A DNA stretch of 64,000 nucleotides from assembly GCF_042677945.1 (NCBI RefSeq), contig NZ_JBHUDN010000009.1. The stretch is one strand, 5' to 3'. The stretch comes from Haloplanus litoreus. Its GTDB lineage: Archaea > Halobacteriota > Halobacteria > Halobacteriales > Haloferacaceae. Below are positions 16,674 to 25,082 of the stretch, piece after piece (the first letter of the stretch is position 1; each line of letters opens with the position of its first letter). The notes below the pieces were generated by a model. That model was given only the letters and a program-made list of their open reading frames with translations. It did no database searches and was not told the origin of the DNA. The translations under genes were made by a program, and so were the position numbers.

Positions 16674-17743
16674 CACCCGAAGAACTCGACACCGACACGG
16701 TCACCCGGGACATCGACAACCCTGCGGCCGAGCAGTTCCGCGAAGCGCTGGCGGACCAGCAGTTCGTGTTCGCACCGGGCATCTACCACGCCCTCGACGC
16801 CCGTCTGGCCGAGATGACGGGCCACGACGCCGTCTATATGAGCGGCTACTCGACCGTCCTCGGCCAGTTCGGCTTCCCCGACCTGGAGATGGTGACGATG
16901 ACCGAGATGGTCGAGAACGCAAAGCGCATCGCGGAGGCGACGACTCTGCCAGTGATCGCCGACTGTGACACCGGCTACGGCGGCATCCACAACGTCCGCC
17001 GCGCGGTCCGCGAGTACGAGAAGGCGGGCGTCGCCGCGGTCCACATCGAGGATCAGACGACGCCGAAGCGCTGTGGCCACATCGCGGGCAAACGGATCGT
17101 GTCCCGCGAAGACGCCGAGGCTCGCTTCCGCGCGGCCGTCGACGCCAAGCAGTGCGACGACACCGTCATCATCGCACGGACGGACGCCTACGGCTCCGCC
17201 AACGGCGATTGGGAGGAACACCTCGAACGCGGCCGAATCTACGCCGATGCGGGCGTCGACCTGGTCTGGCCCGAGATGCCCGACCCCTCCCGCCGGGACG
17301 CCGAGCGCTACGCCGAGACCATTCACGAGACCCACCCGGATCTCGACTTGGCGTTCAACTACTCCTCGTCGTTCGCCTGGTCCGAGGAGGAGGATCCCCT
17401 GACCTTCGCGGAACTCGGTGAACTGGGGTACAGGTACATCTTCATCACGCTCTTCGGTCTGCACTCGGGCGCTCACGCCGTCTACGAGGACTTCAAGACC
17501 CTCGCCGAGGCGGACGAGCGAGCACAGTTCGACCTCGAAGACCGCTACCTGGGCCACCCCACGGAGAGCCACCACGAACTCTCCTTCGTCAGCAAGTATC
17601 AGGGGGTCGAAGCCGAGTTCGATCCCGAGGCACGCCGCCGGATGGCGGAGTCGGCGGGCTTCAGCGAGGAGGCGAGCGACCCAATCTCCAGCGAGGACGG
17701 TGCGGAGACGACGCCCGACACCCCGCCTGCGAACGACGACTGA
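16670..17743 (+). CDS. aceA: Isocitrate lyase (AceA; PEP mutase/ICL superfamily)
   Basis: The 357 residues start at 16670, where ATG overlaps the upstream stop. The active-site loop KRCGH and the metal-binding DCDTGYGG are present, as are the later NYSSSFAW and substrate-barrel segments. Isocitrate lyase cleaves isocitrate to succinate and glyoxylate in the glyoxylate cycle for growth on acetate or fatty acids. The short length and KRCGH also occur in 2-methylisocitrate lyases, but haloarchaeal AceA enzymes look like this. No malate synthase gene is adjacent. The C-terminus is a hydrophilic tail. Confidence 0.85.
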   Translation: MTPEELDTDTVTRDIDNPAAEQFREALADQQFVFAPGIYHALDARLAEMTGHDAVYMSGYSTVLGQFGFPDLEMVTMTEMVENAKRIAEATTLPVIADCDTGYGGIHNVRRAVREYEKAGVAAVHIEDQTTPKRCGHIAGKRIVSREDAEARFRAAVDAKQCDDTVIIARTDAYGSANGDWEEHLERGRIYADAGVDLVWPEMPDPSRRDAERYAETIHETHPDLDLAFNYSSSFAWSEEEDPLTFAELGELGYRYIFITLFGLHSGAHAVYEDFKTLAEADERAQFDLEDRYLGHPTESHHELSFVSKYQGVEAEFDPEARRRMAESAGFSEEASDPISSEDGAETTPDTPPANDD

Positions 17744-17755
17744 CCGCCCCCTCCG

Positions 17756-17762
17756 TTTTTTT
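17756..17762 (+). terminator. T-tract terminator after aceA
   Basis: Seven Ts follow the aceA stop after about 12 bases, the usual archaeal oligo-T termination signal. The tract also covers the last codon of the convergent azlD gene. Confidence 0.6.
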
Positions 17763-18102
17763 ACAGCAGAAACCCGACCGTCCAGAGCGTGGCCATTCCG
17801 GCCGCGAGCGTCGCGAACATGTTTTCGGTGGTCCACGCGACGCCGGCGGCGACGAGGCCCGCGAAGAGTCGGGAATCGAGGAGCGTCGCGGTGACCGTCG
17901 GTCCGGGGTCGACGAACGCCGGTGCCACGAGCGCCGCAAGCACCGCCGCCGGGACGTACCGGAGCGCTCGCTCCAGCCACGGCGGCATCCCGTCGACCCG
18001 ACCGAGCAGGTAGATGAAGGAGTAGCGGATGGCGAACGTGAGGAGGCCGACGACGAGGACGACGGCCCAGACCGAGAGCGGCCCGTAACTGGTCGTCGTC
18101 AC
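17761..18102 (-). CDS. azlD: AzlD-family branched-chain amino acid export subunit
   Basis: This 113-residue protein reads from a GTG at 18102 that overlaps the azlC stop (GTGA). It has four hydrophobic segments and AzlD features: TFAIRYSFIYLLGR, then LRYVPAAVLAALVAPAF. AzlD is the small partner of AzlC in branched-chain amino acid export in bacteria. The pair here is complete. The longer open frame upstream in this phase overlaps azlC and is not used. Confidence 0.9.
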   Translation of the reverse strand: MTTTSYGPLSVWAVVLVVGLLTFAIRYSFIYLLGRVDGMPPWLERALRYVPAAVLAALVAPAFVDPGPTVTATLLDSRLFAGLVAAGVAWTTENMFATLAAGMATLWTVGFLL

Positions 18103-18782
18103 GCGTTCCTCCCTTCGGCGACGACACCTGCGACGACGCCCGCGAGCGCCCCGCCGAGGAGGCCGAGGTTCAGCGGCCATCCCGCACCGAGGACGGCGAC
18201 GCTCCCGCCGACCAGCGCCGCGACTACCCGTGGGCGATCGGACAGTTCGGGGACGAGGAGGGCGAGAAAGACCAGCGGCACCGCGAAGGAGACGCCCCAA
18301 CTCTCGGGGATACTCGCGCCGAGGACGACGCCGGCGATCGTGGCGACCTGCCAGACGGCCCAGATGGTCGCCGCGGCACCGAGGTAGTACCAGCGACGAT
18401 CAGTATCCCGGTTTTCGGTGAACTCGGCGATGGCGAGCGCGTAGGACATGTCCGTCAAGAGGTAGGCACACACCGCCTCCCAGCGGCGACGAATCGACTC
18501 GAAGTAGGGGGCGATGGAGGCCGAGTACATGCTCATCCGCAGGTTGATGACGACCGCAGTAAGGACGACCACCGCGAGGGGGGCGTCCTGGGCGAGGAGG
18601 TCGACGGCAGCGAGTTGTGAGGCACCGGCGAAGACGACCATCGACAGGCCAACCGCCTGGGCGGGCGAGAGGCCGGCGTCGACGGCGGCGACGCCGGCGA
18701 CGACGCCGAACGGGGTCGCTCCGAGAAGGAGGGGCAGCGTCGCCTGAACGCCGGCGCGCAGGTCGTCGGGAACGTGGGCCAT
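18099..18782 (-). CDS. azlC: AzlC-family branched-chain amino acid exporter
   Basis: The 227 residues start MAHVPDDLRAG at 18782. The AzlC signature is clear: LLLGATPFGVVAGVAA at the first helix, AGASQLAAVDLL, and NLRMSMYSASIAPYF. About six to seven helices are predicted. It acts with AzlD encoded by the overlapping next gene to export valine, leucine, isoleucine or analogues. Substrate is inferred from family only. Confidence 0.92.
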   Translation of the reverse strand: MAHVPDDLRAGVQATLPLLLGATPFGVVAGVAAVDAGLSPAQAVGLSMVVFAGASQLAAVDLLAQDAPLAVVVLTAVVINLRMSMYSASIAPYFESIRRRWEAVCAYLLTDMSYALAIAEFTENRDTDRRWYYLGAAATIWAVWQVATIAGVVLGASIPESWGVSFAVPLVFLALLVPELSDRPRVVAALVGGSVAVLGAGWPLNLGLLGGALAGVVAGVVAEGRNA

Positions 18783-18833
18783 ACCACCCCGTGTGCAGGG
18801 CACCCGCAACGACCTTTCGGTTCCGGCCGACCG

Positions 18834-19208
18834 TCACCAGCCGACGACGACGGCCTCGCGGATTTCGAGCGCCGTCTCGAACTCGTCGCGACGGTCGGTC
18901 TCGGAACCGATCCGTCGCAGTTGCTCGGCGTGTGCGCGGGCGACCGCGTCGATTTCCCGCCGGTCGAGGCCGAGGCGCTCGCCGATGCGTTCCCAGTGGT
19001 CCGTCGGGACGAGAAAGACCTCGCGGTCGTCGCCGTCGGCGACCCGTTCGAATTCGCGGCGGTAGGTGTCGAGACGGTCTCGAAGGTCCGACTGCACCGC
19101 CGCCAGAAGGTCGGAGAGTCGACCCGGACCCACGCTCGCCTTCGCGGCGGTGAGCATGAACACCTGCCCGTCGATGGGGGAGTTCGGCGCGCCGGACACG
19201 TCAGCCAC
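18834..19208 (-). CDS. Conserved small protein in the SAMP3 cluster (124 aa)
   Basis: This soluble, acidic, mostly helical protein has no recognised motif. Arg and Glu are abundant, and a central pattern LLAAVQSDLRDRLDTYRREFERV could form an amphipathic helix. Its start overlaps the preceding gene by 8 bases, placing it third in the operon samp3 - 89-aa gene - this gene. A link to the ubiquitin-like protein (substrate, partner or cofactor step) is suggested only by the tight gene order. Confidence 0.7.
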   Translation of the reverse strand: MADVSGAPNSPIDGQVFMLTAAKASVGPGRLSDLLAAVQSDLRDRLDTYRREFERVADGDDREVFLVPTDHWERIGERLGLDRREIDAVARAHAEQLRRIGSETDRRDEFETALEIREAVVVGW

Positions 19209-19470
19209 CCGCGCGCATCGCCTTCTGTGCGAACCGCTCGATGAGTGGGTCGAGCGTGTCGGGATCTCCCTCGAACACGAAGTCGATCTGTGTCAGCGAC
19301 ACCGACGGCCCGACACCGACGGTCTGGGCGGAGAGGTCGGCGGCCCAGTCGTCGGCCTCGACTCGATCCTCGCTCACCCGATCGGCGCCGAGGGTTTCGA
19401 GATACTGGACGGCCAGGCGCTTCGAAATGCCACGGAACGAGCGTTCCCGGCGAACCCACTCGTCGGTCAT
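19201..19470 (-). CDS. Conserved 89-aa protein coupled to SAMP3
   Basis: This small mixed alpha/beta protein (MTDEWVRRERSFRGISKRLA ... IDFVFEGDPDTLDPLIERF) starts where the samp3 stop ends (ATGA), so it is translationally coupled to it. It has no cysteines. The C-terminal half alternates strand and helix, as in molybdopterin-associated or ACT-like small domains, but I cannot assign a family. The coupling to samp3 suggests a function with the ubiquitin-like protein. Confidence 0.72.
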   Translation of the reverse strand: MTDEWVRRERSFRGISKRLAVQYLETLGADRVSEDRVEADDWAADLSAQTVGVGPSVSLTQIDFVFEGDPDTLDPLIERFAQKAMRAGG

Positions 19471-19751
19471 GCGCCGCCCGCCACCGGTGGGAACACGGAC
19501 AGCGTGTCGCCGTCTTCCATCACCGTCTCGGTTCCCTCCATGTGGAGCACCTCCCGACCGTTCTTCAGAATGTTGAGGTTCGGTTGCAGGTCGCCCTGGT
19601 CGTCGAGCAGGTTGCCCTCGAGACCGTCGTACGCCGATTCGAGCGTTAGGAGAACGTCACCGACCGTCGCCCCATCCTCGAACTCGCGTTCGAGCGTTTT
19701 CTGACCGACCGCCTCGCGGAAGGTTGCGAAAAACCGCAGTTCCAGATCCAT
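19467..19751 (-). CDS. samp3: Ubiquitin-like small modifier protein SAMP3 (MoaD/ThiS fold)
   Basis: This 94-residue beta-grasp protein starts MDLELRFFATFREAVGQK and ends FPPVAGGA. The near-terminal Gly-Gly is required for adenylation by the E1-like UbaA. Sequence and length fit Haloferax SAMP3 better than SAMP1 or SAMP2. SAMP proteins attach to lysines of target proteins and some also supply sulfur for molybdopterin. One extra alanine follows the Gly-Gly, so the tail may need trimming before activation. It is first in a three-gene operon. Confidence 0.88.
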   Translation of the reverse strand: MDLELRFFATFREAVGQKTLEREFEDGATVGDVLLTLESAYDGLEGNLLDDQGDLQPNLNILKNGREVLHMEGTETVMEDGDTLSVFPPVAGGA

Positions 19752-19809
19752 GTCAGCCGTTGGGGTCCCGTCCGTAAAAAGCCACGCGACACAGTGTGAC
19801 GCGACTACC

Positions 19810-20196
19810 CTACCGATCGCTCAGACGGATTCCGTCTTCGACGGTTCGGTAGTTGCGCTCCTGGTCGATGCGTTCGGCGACCCAGCCGACCTCCTGAATC
19901 TGCATGATGAGGTCGGCCTGCAGGTTCCGCCACGCGATGGCGTAGATGGGCGACTGCCCCCACGCGCGGAGTTCGGGGACGAACTCGTCGTACTGTTCGA
20001 GTTGGTCTTCCAGACGCTCGAGGGCGCTGACGATCCCCTGTGCAGCCTCGCGTTCGTCGTCAGCGGCGTCGACAGCCTCGTTGAGTCGGGCTTCGAGTCC
20101 GGCGACCGCCCGCTGCATGTCCTGTCGGGCCGCCTCGTCGTCCTCGGGGAGCGAGTCCAGAATCTGTCGCGGCACACCAAGGTCGAATTCGTCCAT
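19810..20196 (-). CDS. Helical conserved haloarchaeal protein (128 aa)
   Basis: The protein is acidic and almost entirely helical, with heptad-like stretches at about residues 20-85 that could make a coiled coil. The conserved-looking C-terminal half contains WGQSPIYAIAWRNLQADLI and GWVAERIDQERNYR. No enzymatic motif, cysteine cluster or membrane segment is visible. It is a single gene with its own upstream region, and function is unknown. Confidence 0.65.
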   Translation of the reverse strand: MDEFDLGVPRQILDSLPEDDEAARQDMQRAVAGLEARLNEAVDAADDEREAAQGIVSALERLEDQLEQYDEFVPELRAWGQSPIYAIAWRNLQADLIMQIQEVGWVAERIDQERNYRTVEDGIRLSDR

Positions 20197-20276
20197 ACGG
20201 GTGGGTGGCCGGCGAGGGGTAAAAGGCTCCCGACAGCGGGTCGAGACGGGACGCCGGCAGCGTACGACGACCCGTC

Positions 20277-20441
20277 TCAGTCGAGGAAGTCACGGAGTGC
20301 GGCCGCACAGGACCGACAGAGCAACACCCGGAGGTCGCCGTCGGCGTCGAGGAGGTCGAGAGCGCCGTAGACGTGGCCGGGTTCGATGGTCGCGCCGCAG
20401 CGATAGCAGTCGTGGGGGCGGGCGGGGTTCGACCCGGTCAC
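20277..20441 (-). CDS. 54-aa zinc-ribbon protein
   Basis: It reads from a GTG at 20441 overlapping the stop of the AOR-like gene (GTGA). The pattern CYRC...CRSC, spaced by about 26 residues, makes one zinc finger, followed by a short helix (AAALRDFLD). It belongs to the many haloarchaeal one-domain zinc-finger proteins. Because it is translationally coupled to the oxidoreductase gene it may serve it, but no direct evidence exists. Confidence 0.75.
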   Translation of the reverse strand: MTGSNPARPHDCYRCGATIEPGHVYGALDLLDADGDLRVLLCRSCAAALRDFLD

Positions 20442-22324
20442 TGTCCCCGGCTGGAGTCCCCGCGAGGGGTGTGCTGTTCGGTCCGGTCGGCGTCGGCTGC
20501 CGCCCCGCCCGGCATCGACGCGGCCGGATCGCCGAGGGGCGTCCCGTCGTCGACGACCGACGCGAGGCCGAGTCGCCCCGCCGTCTCGGCGGTCGGCACG
20601 CCGTCCACCGACCACCCGCGGGCCGCGTAGTAGGCGTCGAGCATCGTCTCGAACGCCTCGCGGTCGACGGTGCGGCCGGCGGCCGGGCCGTCGGGGAGCG
20701 GGTCTTCGAACAGGGCCGGCAGGGAGTCGTCGGCGCGGCCGAACCCCTCGCGGACGTTGAACAGGCGAACGAGCGTCCAGATCCGTTCGCCGACGGCTGC
20801 CAACGAGTCGCGGTCGTAGTCGAGGCCGACGGCCGCTAACCACTCCGCGCCGAGGTCCTCCCACATGGTCTCTCCAGCGAAGTCGTCGACGACGAGGCTC
20901 CAGAGCGTCGAACGGACGTTCTGTGCGCCGACGACGGTGGCGACGCGGTCGGCCGTCGTCCACGCGTCGCGAGCGAACGCCTCGCGTTCGACGGGACGGG
21001 CGCGGCGGTGACAGCCGCCACGGTCGCTGGTGGCGTAGGCGAGGGCCATGCCCGCGGCACCGCGGGGGTCGTAGGCCGGCAGTTCCATCGACTTCACCGT
21101 CGGGACGTCGGCGGCGCCGTATCGCTCGCGAGCGGCGTCGACGCCGTCGGCGAGCGTGTCGCCGAGGGGAGTCGATCGGGTGGCGATGGCCGACAGCAGG
21201 CGGTCGGCGGCGNNNNNNNNNNNNNNNNNNNNNNNNNNNNNNNNNNNNNNNNNNNNNNNNNNNNNNNNNNNNNNNNNNNNGTCGTCGGCGGCGCGGGCAG
21301 CCCAGGCGACGGCGTTGCCCGCGCTGATGGCGTCCATCCCGAGGTGGTCACAGGTGGCGCCGAGGCGGGCGACGTCCTCGAAGTCGTCGATGCCGAGGCC
21401 GGCGCCGAGCGACATCAGGGCGCCGCCGCGCGGGACGGACTCCCCGTCCTCGGTGTCGACGCGGAAACCGCCGGGCACCTCCGCGTCCGCGTTCTCCCGG
21501 CCGGTCGACGCCTCGCGGACCGCCTCGACGCCGATGTCGCCGGCGTCCTCGAAACGGCCGCCCTGCCAGCCGCGGGTGGAGAGGACGCCCACCTCGTTTG
21601 CGAAGTCGACGCTCTCGACCGTTTCGCCGGCGGCCTGCCAGCGTCCGGTGTCGTCGTCGCGGTAGGCGGCGCCGTAGCGCTCCCGCAGGTCGGCGAGCGC
21701 CGTGGGCGGGTCGGGCGGGTCGCCGTGGACGGCGACGGCCTTCAGCCGTTTCGCGCCCATGACGGCGCCGGCCCCGCCCCGGCCGGCGTGGTGGTCGCCA
21801 CCGTCGCAGGCGATCGTGGCGTAGGCCACTCGCTTCTCGCCCGCCGGACCGACGCAGGCCACGGCGCCGTCGAGGGCGTCGTCGGTGGCCGCGGTATCGG
21901 CCCCCCACAGGTCGCTCGCGTCGTCGAGACGGACGTCGCCGTCCGCGACGGTGAGCGTCGTCGGGTCGTCGGCGGTCCCCTGGATCAGCAGGCCGAAGGC
22001 CTCGGGCAGGGCGCCGGCGAGGGCGTCGGCGAACCGGCCGCCGCTGTAGGAGTCGAGGAAGGCGCCGGTTAGCGGCGACTTGGTGATCGCCGCGTATCGG
22101 GACTCGCCGGGCAGGTAGCCCGAGAGCGGGCCGAGGAGGAACGCGAGGCGGTTGTCCGGTCCCAGCGGGTCGGTGCCGGCGGCGAGTTCCTCGTATAGGT
22201 AGCGGGCGCCGAGGCCCTTGCCGCCGAGGAAGTCGCGTCGCCAGTCGCTCGGGACCCGTTCGCGGGTGACGGTCCCGGCGGAGAGGTCGACCCGTAACAC
22301 GTCGCGCCGGACGGGCGATGACAT
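20438..22324 (-). CDS. Aldehyde ferredoxin oxidoreductase family protein lacking the Fe-S cysteines (contains assembly gap)
   Basis: About 628 residues match the AOR family: N-terminal VLRVDLSAGTVTRE, GGKGLGARYLYEE, the pterin-contact region SPLTGAFLDSYSGGRF, GRGGAGAVMGAKRLKAV, TCDHLGMDAISAGNAVAW and the C-terminal RIWTLVRLFNVREGF. Normal members place CxxCxxxC before the LGMD segment plus a later Cys to hold [4Fe-4S]; here neither region has cysteine. AOR enzymes oxidise aldehydes at a tungsten-bispterin centre. A 68-N gap (21213-21280) hides about 23 residues, and the frame happens to stay open across it. Confidence 0.8.
   Translation of the reverse strand: MSSPVRRDVLRVDLSAGTVTRERVPSDWRRDFLGGKGLGARYLYEELAAGTDPLGPDNRLAFLLGPLSGYLPGESRYAAITKSPLTGAFLDSYSGGRFADALAGALPEAFGLLIQGTADDPTTLTVADGDVRLDDASDLWGADTAATDDALDGAVACVGPAGEKRVAYATIACDGGDHHAGRGGAGAVMGAKRLKAVAVHGDPPDPPTALADLRERYGAAYRDDDTGRWQAAGETVESVDFANEVGVLSTRGWQGGRFEDAGDIGVEAVREASTGRENADAEVPGGFRVDTEDGESVPRGGALMSLGAGLGIDDFEDVARLGATCDHLGMDAISAGNAVAWAARAADDXXXXXXXXXXXXXXXXXXXXXXXAADRLLSAIATRSTPLGDTLADGVDAARERYGAADVPTVKSMELPAYDPRGAAGMALAYATSDRGGCHRRARPVEREAFARDAWTTADRVATVVGAQNVRSTLWSLVVDDFAGETMWEDLGAEWLAAVGLDYDRDSLAAVGERIWTLVRLFNVREGFGRADDSLPALFEDPLPDGPAAGRTVDREAFETMLDAYYAARGWSVDGVPTAETAGRLGLASVVDDGTPLGDPAASMPGGAAADADRTEQHTPRGDSSRGQ
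21213..21280. other. Assembly gap (68 Ns)
   Basis: A run of undetermined bases lies inside the AOR-like gene. The true length may differ, so the reading frame across it is provisional. Confidence 1.
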
Positions 22325-22349
22325 CGGCTCACGTAGTCGGGAGGCGGTG

Positions 22350-24110
22350 TTAAGCGTTGTCCTCGGTCGCCTCTACGTGCCGCATCTCGACGGCGACGCC
22401 GCGGGTACTCTCACGCATCTCCGGCCCGTTCATCGACGCGCGCCCGACGCCGAAGGCCTTCGGTCCGTCGACGACTACCTCGTCGCCGGGACGGATGTCG
22501 GCGTCTGCGTCTGTCACCCCGGGAGCGAGGACGCTCCCGTGGGGGACGAAGCCGTCGATGGTGACCCGCTTGGTCGGCGCGTCGCTCTCGACCCAGTGGT
22601 GGGCGCCGGCGAGGGTGAACGAGAGGACTCCGTACTGAGGGACCTGCGCCGCGAGCTGTGTCCCCTCGTCGTCGCGTACTTGCAGTTTTGGGTGGCGACT
22701 CGTCGTCCGCAGGTCGGGAAACAGGTCGTCGCCCGCACCGGCGCCGAACTGGTAGTCCGCGATGGCCCGGACCGTGTTGTGCTGGCGCTCCCGCTTCGAG
22801 TACTTGAGTTCGCCCGCGAGGGCGTCGGCGAGGGTCGACAGCGACGCCGACGTGGTCGGATGATCGTCGACGGTGAACTCGAAGGGGACGTCGACCCGGT
22901 CGGCCACCCGCTCACAGATGTCGCGATAGCCCTCACCGGGGACGTGTGCGACCACCCGCGGGTAGTCGTTGCGTTCGAGATAGCGCTCCAGTACCTCGGC
23001 GACGAAGGCCTTCTCGCCCTCGGTCCAGTCGCCGGTGACCACCGCGTCGTAGTGCTGGGCGGGGTACGTACACTCCAGTTCCTGAGGCACCACGCCGATG
23101 GGCGAGGTCATCGAGACGACGTGTCCGCGGTAGTTGATGGCGCGGTGGAACTGGGCGTGGCTCTGGGAGTCGCTGTAGGGCTTCCGCGCCGAACACGGCA
23201 CGAGAACGAGGGGGTTCGAGAAGCGGTTACGGTAGCGGGTCGTCACCCGGTCGGCGAACCGCTGGATCTCCACCCGGTTCAGCGTGTCCTCACTCGCCGC
23301 GCTGAGCTCCGTATCGCGGATCACGGGTGTCCGCCGTTCGAGATAGCGATACTGTCCGTCGAACTCCCGGAACGACGCGGTCAGCCAGTTCTCGTGGCGG
23401 GCCTGCCCTTCGAGGTAGTCGCGGAGACGGCCCCGGCGGATCCGGGTTCGGACGGTGCGGAGGGCGGCGTCGAGGGCGGCGACGTTGTGGGCGACGCAGT
23501 CCTCGCGGGTGAACGCCGCGAGCGGCGGATCCGAGGGGAAGGCCCCGGGAAGTTCGTCGAGTTCGTCGAGGTGGTACTCGCCCTCCGGCGTGAGGTACAC
23601 GCCCTGTCGGCCCTTCACACGGGCGAGTTTGGTGTCTACGAGGTCGACACCCGCGGCGACGAGCGTCGCGACGTTCCGGGGCGTGGCGACACCGGCGAGA
23701 TAGAGCGCGGTGTCGGCGGGAATCGACTCGCGGACGGCGATCAGTTCGTCGCGAAAGGAGGCGCCGTGGCCGACGACGCCCGGCGCGTTCGAGAGAACGT
23801 AGGCGTCACAGCCGTAGTCGGCGGCCGTCTCGGCGGTGACGACGCCGGCACTCGGATAGTCAACGTCGGGGTAGTCGACGGCGAAGGACTCCTGGACGGT
23901 CGGGTCGGTGCCGGCCGGGAACGAGCGGTGGGGAAGGACCGTCAGTTCGGCCTCGCTCCCCTCGGGGTGGGCCCGGTCGCTCCCCCAGAGACTCCCGGCG
24001 TCGACGACGAACTCGTCGGCGACGGTGGGGGTCGTCACCGGGTCGCGCAGTCGGAGTTCGCCCAGTCGGGCGGCCCCGTCCCGCGCGTGGACCTCGAAGT
24101 ACTCGGTCAT
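22350..24110 (-). CDS. arcS: Archaeosine synthase ArcS (TgtA2)
   Basis: The protein has 586 residues from ATG 24110. A TGT-like domain lacking the normal zinc and catalytic set occupies the first half. Next comes the ArcS-specific motif PCSARKPYSDSQSH (residues 305-318) and a C-terminal PUA RNA-binding domain (VTIDGFVPHGSVLAPGV ... GDEVVVDGPKAFGVGRASM). ArcS converts preQ0 at tRNA position 15 into the archaeosine precursor or product. TgtA, which inserts preQ0, is encoded 1 kb upstream on the same strand, so both main steps of the pathway are present. Confidence 0.95.
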   Translation of the reverse strand: MTEYFEVHARDGAARLGELRLRDPVTTPTVADEFVVDAGSLWGSDRAHPEGSEAELTVLPHRSFPAGTDPTVQESFAVDYPDVDYPSAGVVTAETAADYGCDAYVLSNAPGVVGHGASFRDELIAVRESIPADTALYLAGVATPRNVATLVAAGVDLVDTKLARVKGRQGVYLTPEGEYHLDELDELPGAFPSDPPLAAFTREDCVAHNVAALDAALRTVRTRIRRGRLRDYLEGQARHENWLTASFREFDGQYRYLERRTPVIRDTELSAASEDTLNRVEIQRFADRVTTRYRNRFSNPLVLVPCSARKPYSDSQSHAQFHRAINYRGHVVSMTSPIGVVPQELECTYPAQHYDAVVTGDWTEGEKAFVAEVLERYLERNDYPRVVAHVPGEGYRDICERVADRVDVPFEFTVDDHPTTSASLSTLADALAGELKYSKRERQHNTVRAIADYQFGAGAGDDLFPDLRTTSRHPKLQVRDDEGTQLAAQVPQYGVLSFTLAGAHHWVESDAPTKRVTIDGFVPHGSVLAPGVTDADADIRPGDEVVVDGPKAFGVGRASMNGPEMRESTRGVAVEMRHVEATEDNA

Positions 24111-24162
24111 GAGTGGTCGTGGAGGGGGGCGCGGAACTACGTTTCGTTCCCGGACGGCCACC

Positions 24163-24393
24163 CTACGCCCGACGGCCCGATCCGACCTCGTCGCGGACGA
24201 CGTAGTACAGGATCCAGACCACGAGGCTGCCGAAGAAGGCGCCGACGGCCCACGCGAGCGCGTGGCGGCTGTCGCGTCCCTTCGCGTCCCGGTAGATCAG
24301 GAACGCGATGGCGAGGGGCACGACGAAGGAAAAGAGGATGACCAGAATCTCGGGAGCACCGGGCGCGCCGAACTGCAACACGGGAAGCGACAT
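24163..24393 (-). CDS. Small two-helix membrane protein (76 aa)
   Basis: It reads from ATG 24393. Two hydrophobic helices (about residues 13-34 and 45-65) flank a basic loop (YRDAKGRDSRHA), and the tail is Arg-rich. It resembles small haloarchaeal proteins with an RDAKGRG-type loop between two helices; their function is unknown. It lies about 50 bases upstream of arcS on the same strand. Confidence 0.65.
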   Translation of the reverse strand: MSLPVLQFGAPGAPEILVILFSFVVPLAIAFLIYRDAKGRDSRHALAWAVGAFFGSLVVWILYYVVRDEVGSGRRA

Positions 24394-24484
24394 GGTCACG
24401 ACTTGAACACCAGCTGACAAAAGCGTTCCCCGGACGGTTGGGGTCCACCCGGGGTCTTTAGCCGACCGCGCCCCAACGCGGGGC

Positions 24485-24946
24485 ATGACCGAGTACACCG
24501 GCGAGTGGGACCGGGCGGGGGTCGCGTCGTTCCTGGCCGACGCACAGATCCCGATCCGGGTGGCCTGCCGGACGCCCGCCGGCGGTCTCTGGATGCTCTC
24601 GCTGTGGTACGACTTCGACCCCGAGGCCGGCGAGTTCGTCTGTGCCACCGCCGCGTCGGCGGACGTGGTCACGTACCTCCGCGAGGACGACGGCGTCGCC
24701 TTCGAGGTGTCGACCAACGACCCCCCGTACCGTGGCGTCCGGGGGTGTGGCTCCGCGACCCTCGCCCCCGACGACCGGAAGGAGACCCTGCGGACCCTAC
24801 TGGAGCGGTATCTCGGCGGCACCGACTCGGCGCTCGCTCGACGACTGCTCGACCCGAAGCGCGACGAGGTGGTGATCGGCATCGACCCCGAACGCTGTTA
24901 CTCGTGGGATTTCACCGATCGGATGCGCGACGGGGGTACGGAGTGA
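24485..24946 (+). CDS. Pyridoxamine 5'-phosphate oxidase-like flavin-binding protein
   Basis: This 153-residue split-barrel protein has features of the PNPOx-like family: an early RVACRTPAGGLWMLSLWY strand pair, an EVSTNDPPYRGVRGCGSA segment and a terminal CYSWDFTDRM. Family members bind FMN, F420 or heme and often reduce or detoxify small molecules. No partner gene overlaps it. The true substrate cannot be inferred. The start at 24485 follows a GC-rich flank with no obvious Shine-Dalgarno. Confidence 0.8.
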   Translation: MTEYTGEWDRAGVASFLADAQIPIRVACRTPAGGLWMLSLWYDFDPEAGEFVCATAASADVVTYLREDDGVAFEVSTNDPPYRGVRGCGSATLAPDDRKETLRTLLERYLGGTDSALARRLLDPKRDEVVIGIDPERCYSWDFTDRMRDGGTE

Positions 24947-25082
24947 GGCGACGGTCCCGGACGGGTCCCGATTCGTCGTCCCTCCCGGCCGAGGGCGGTC
25001 GGACATCGGCACGGCGCAATTGAAGTACTGCTGTCGTATCAATGGTGCGTGGACACGGACGTGTGTCACGCGCGAACGACGG

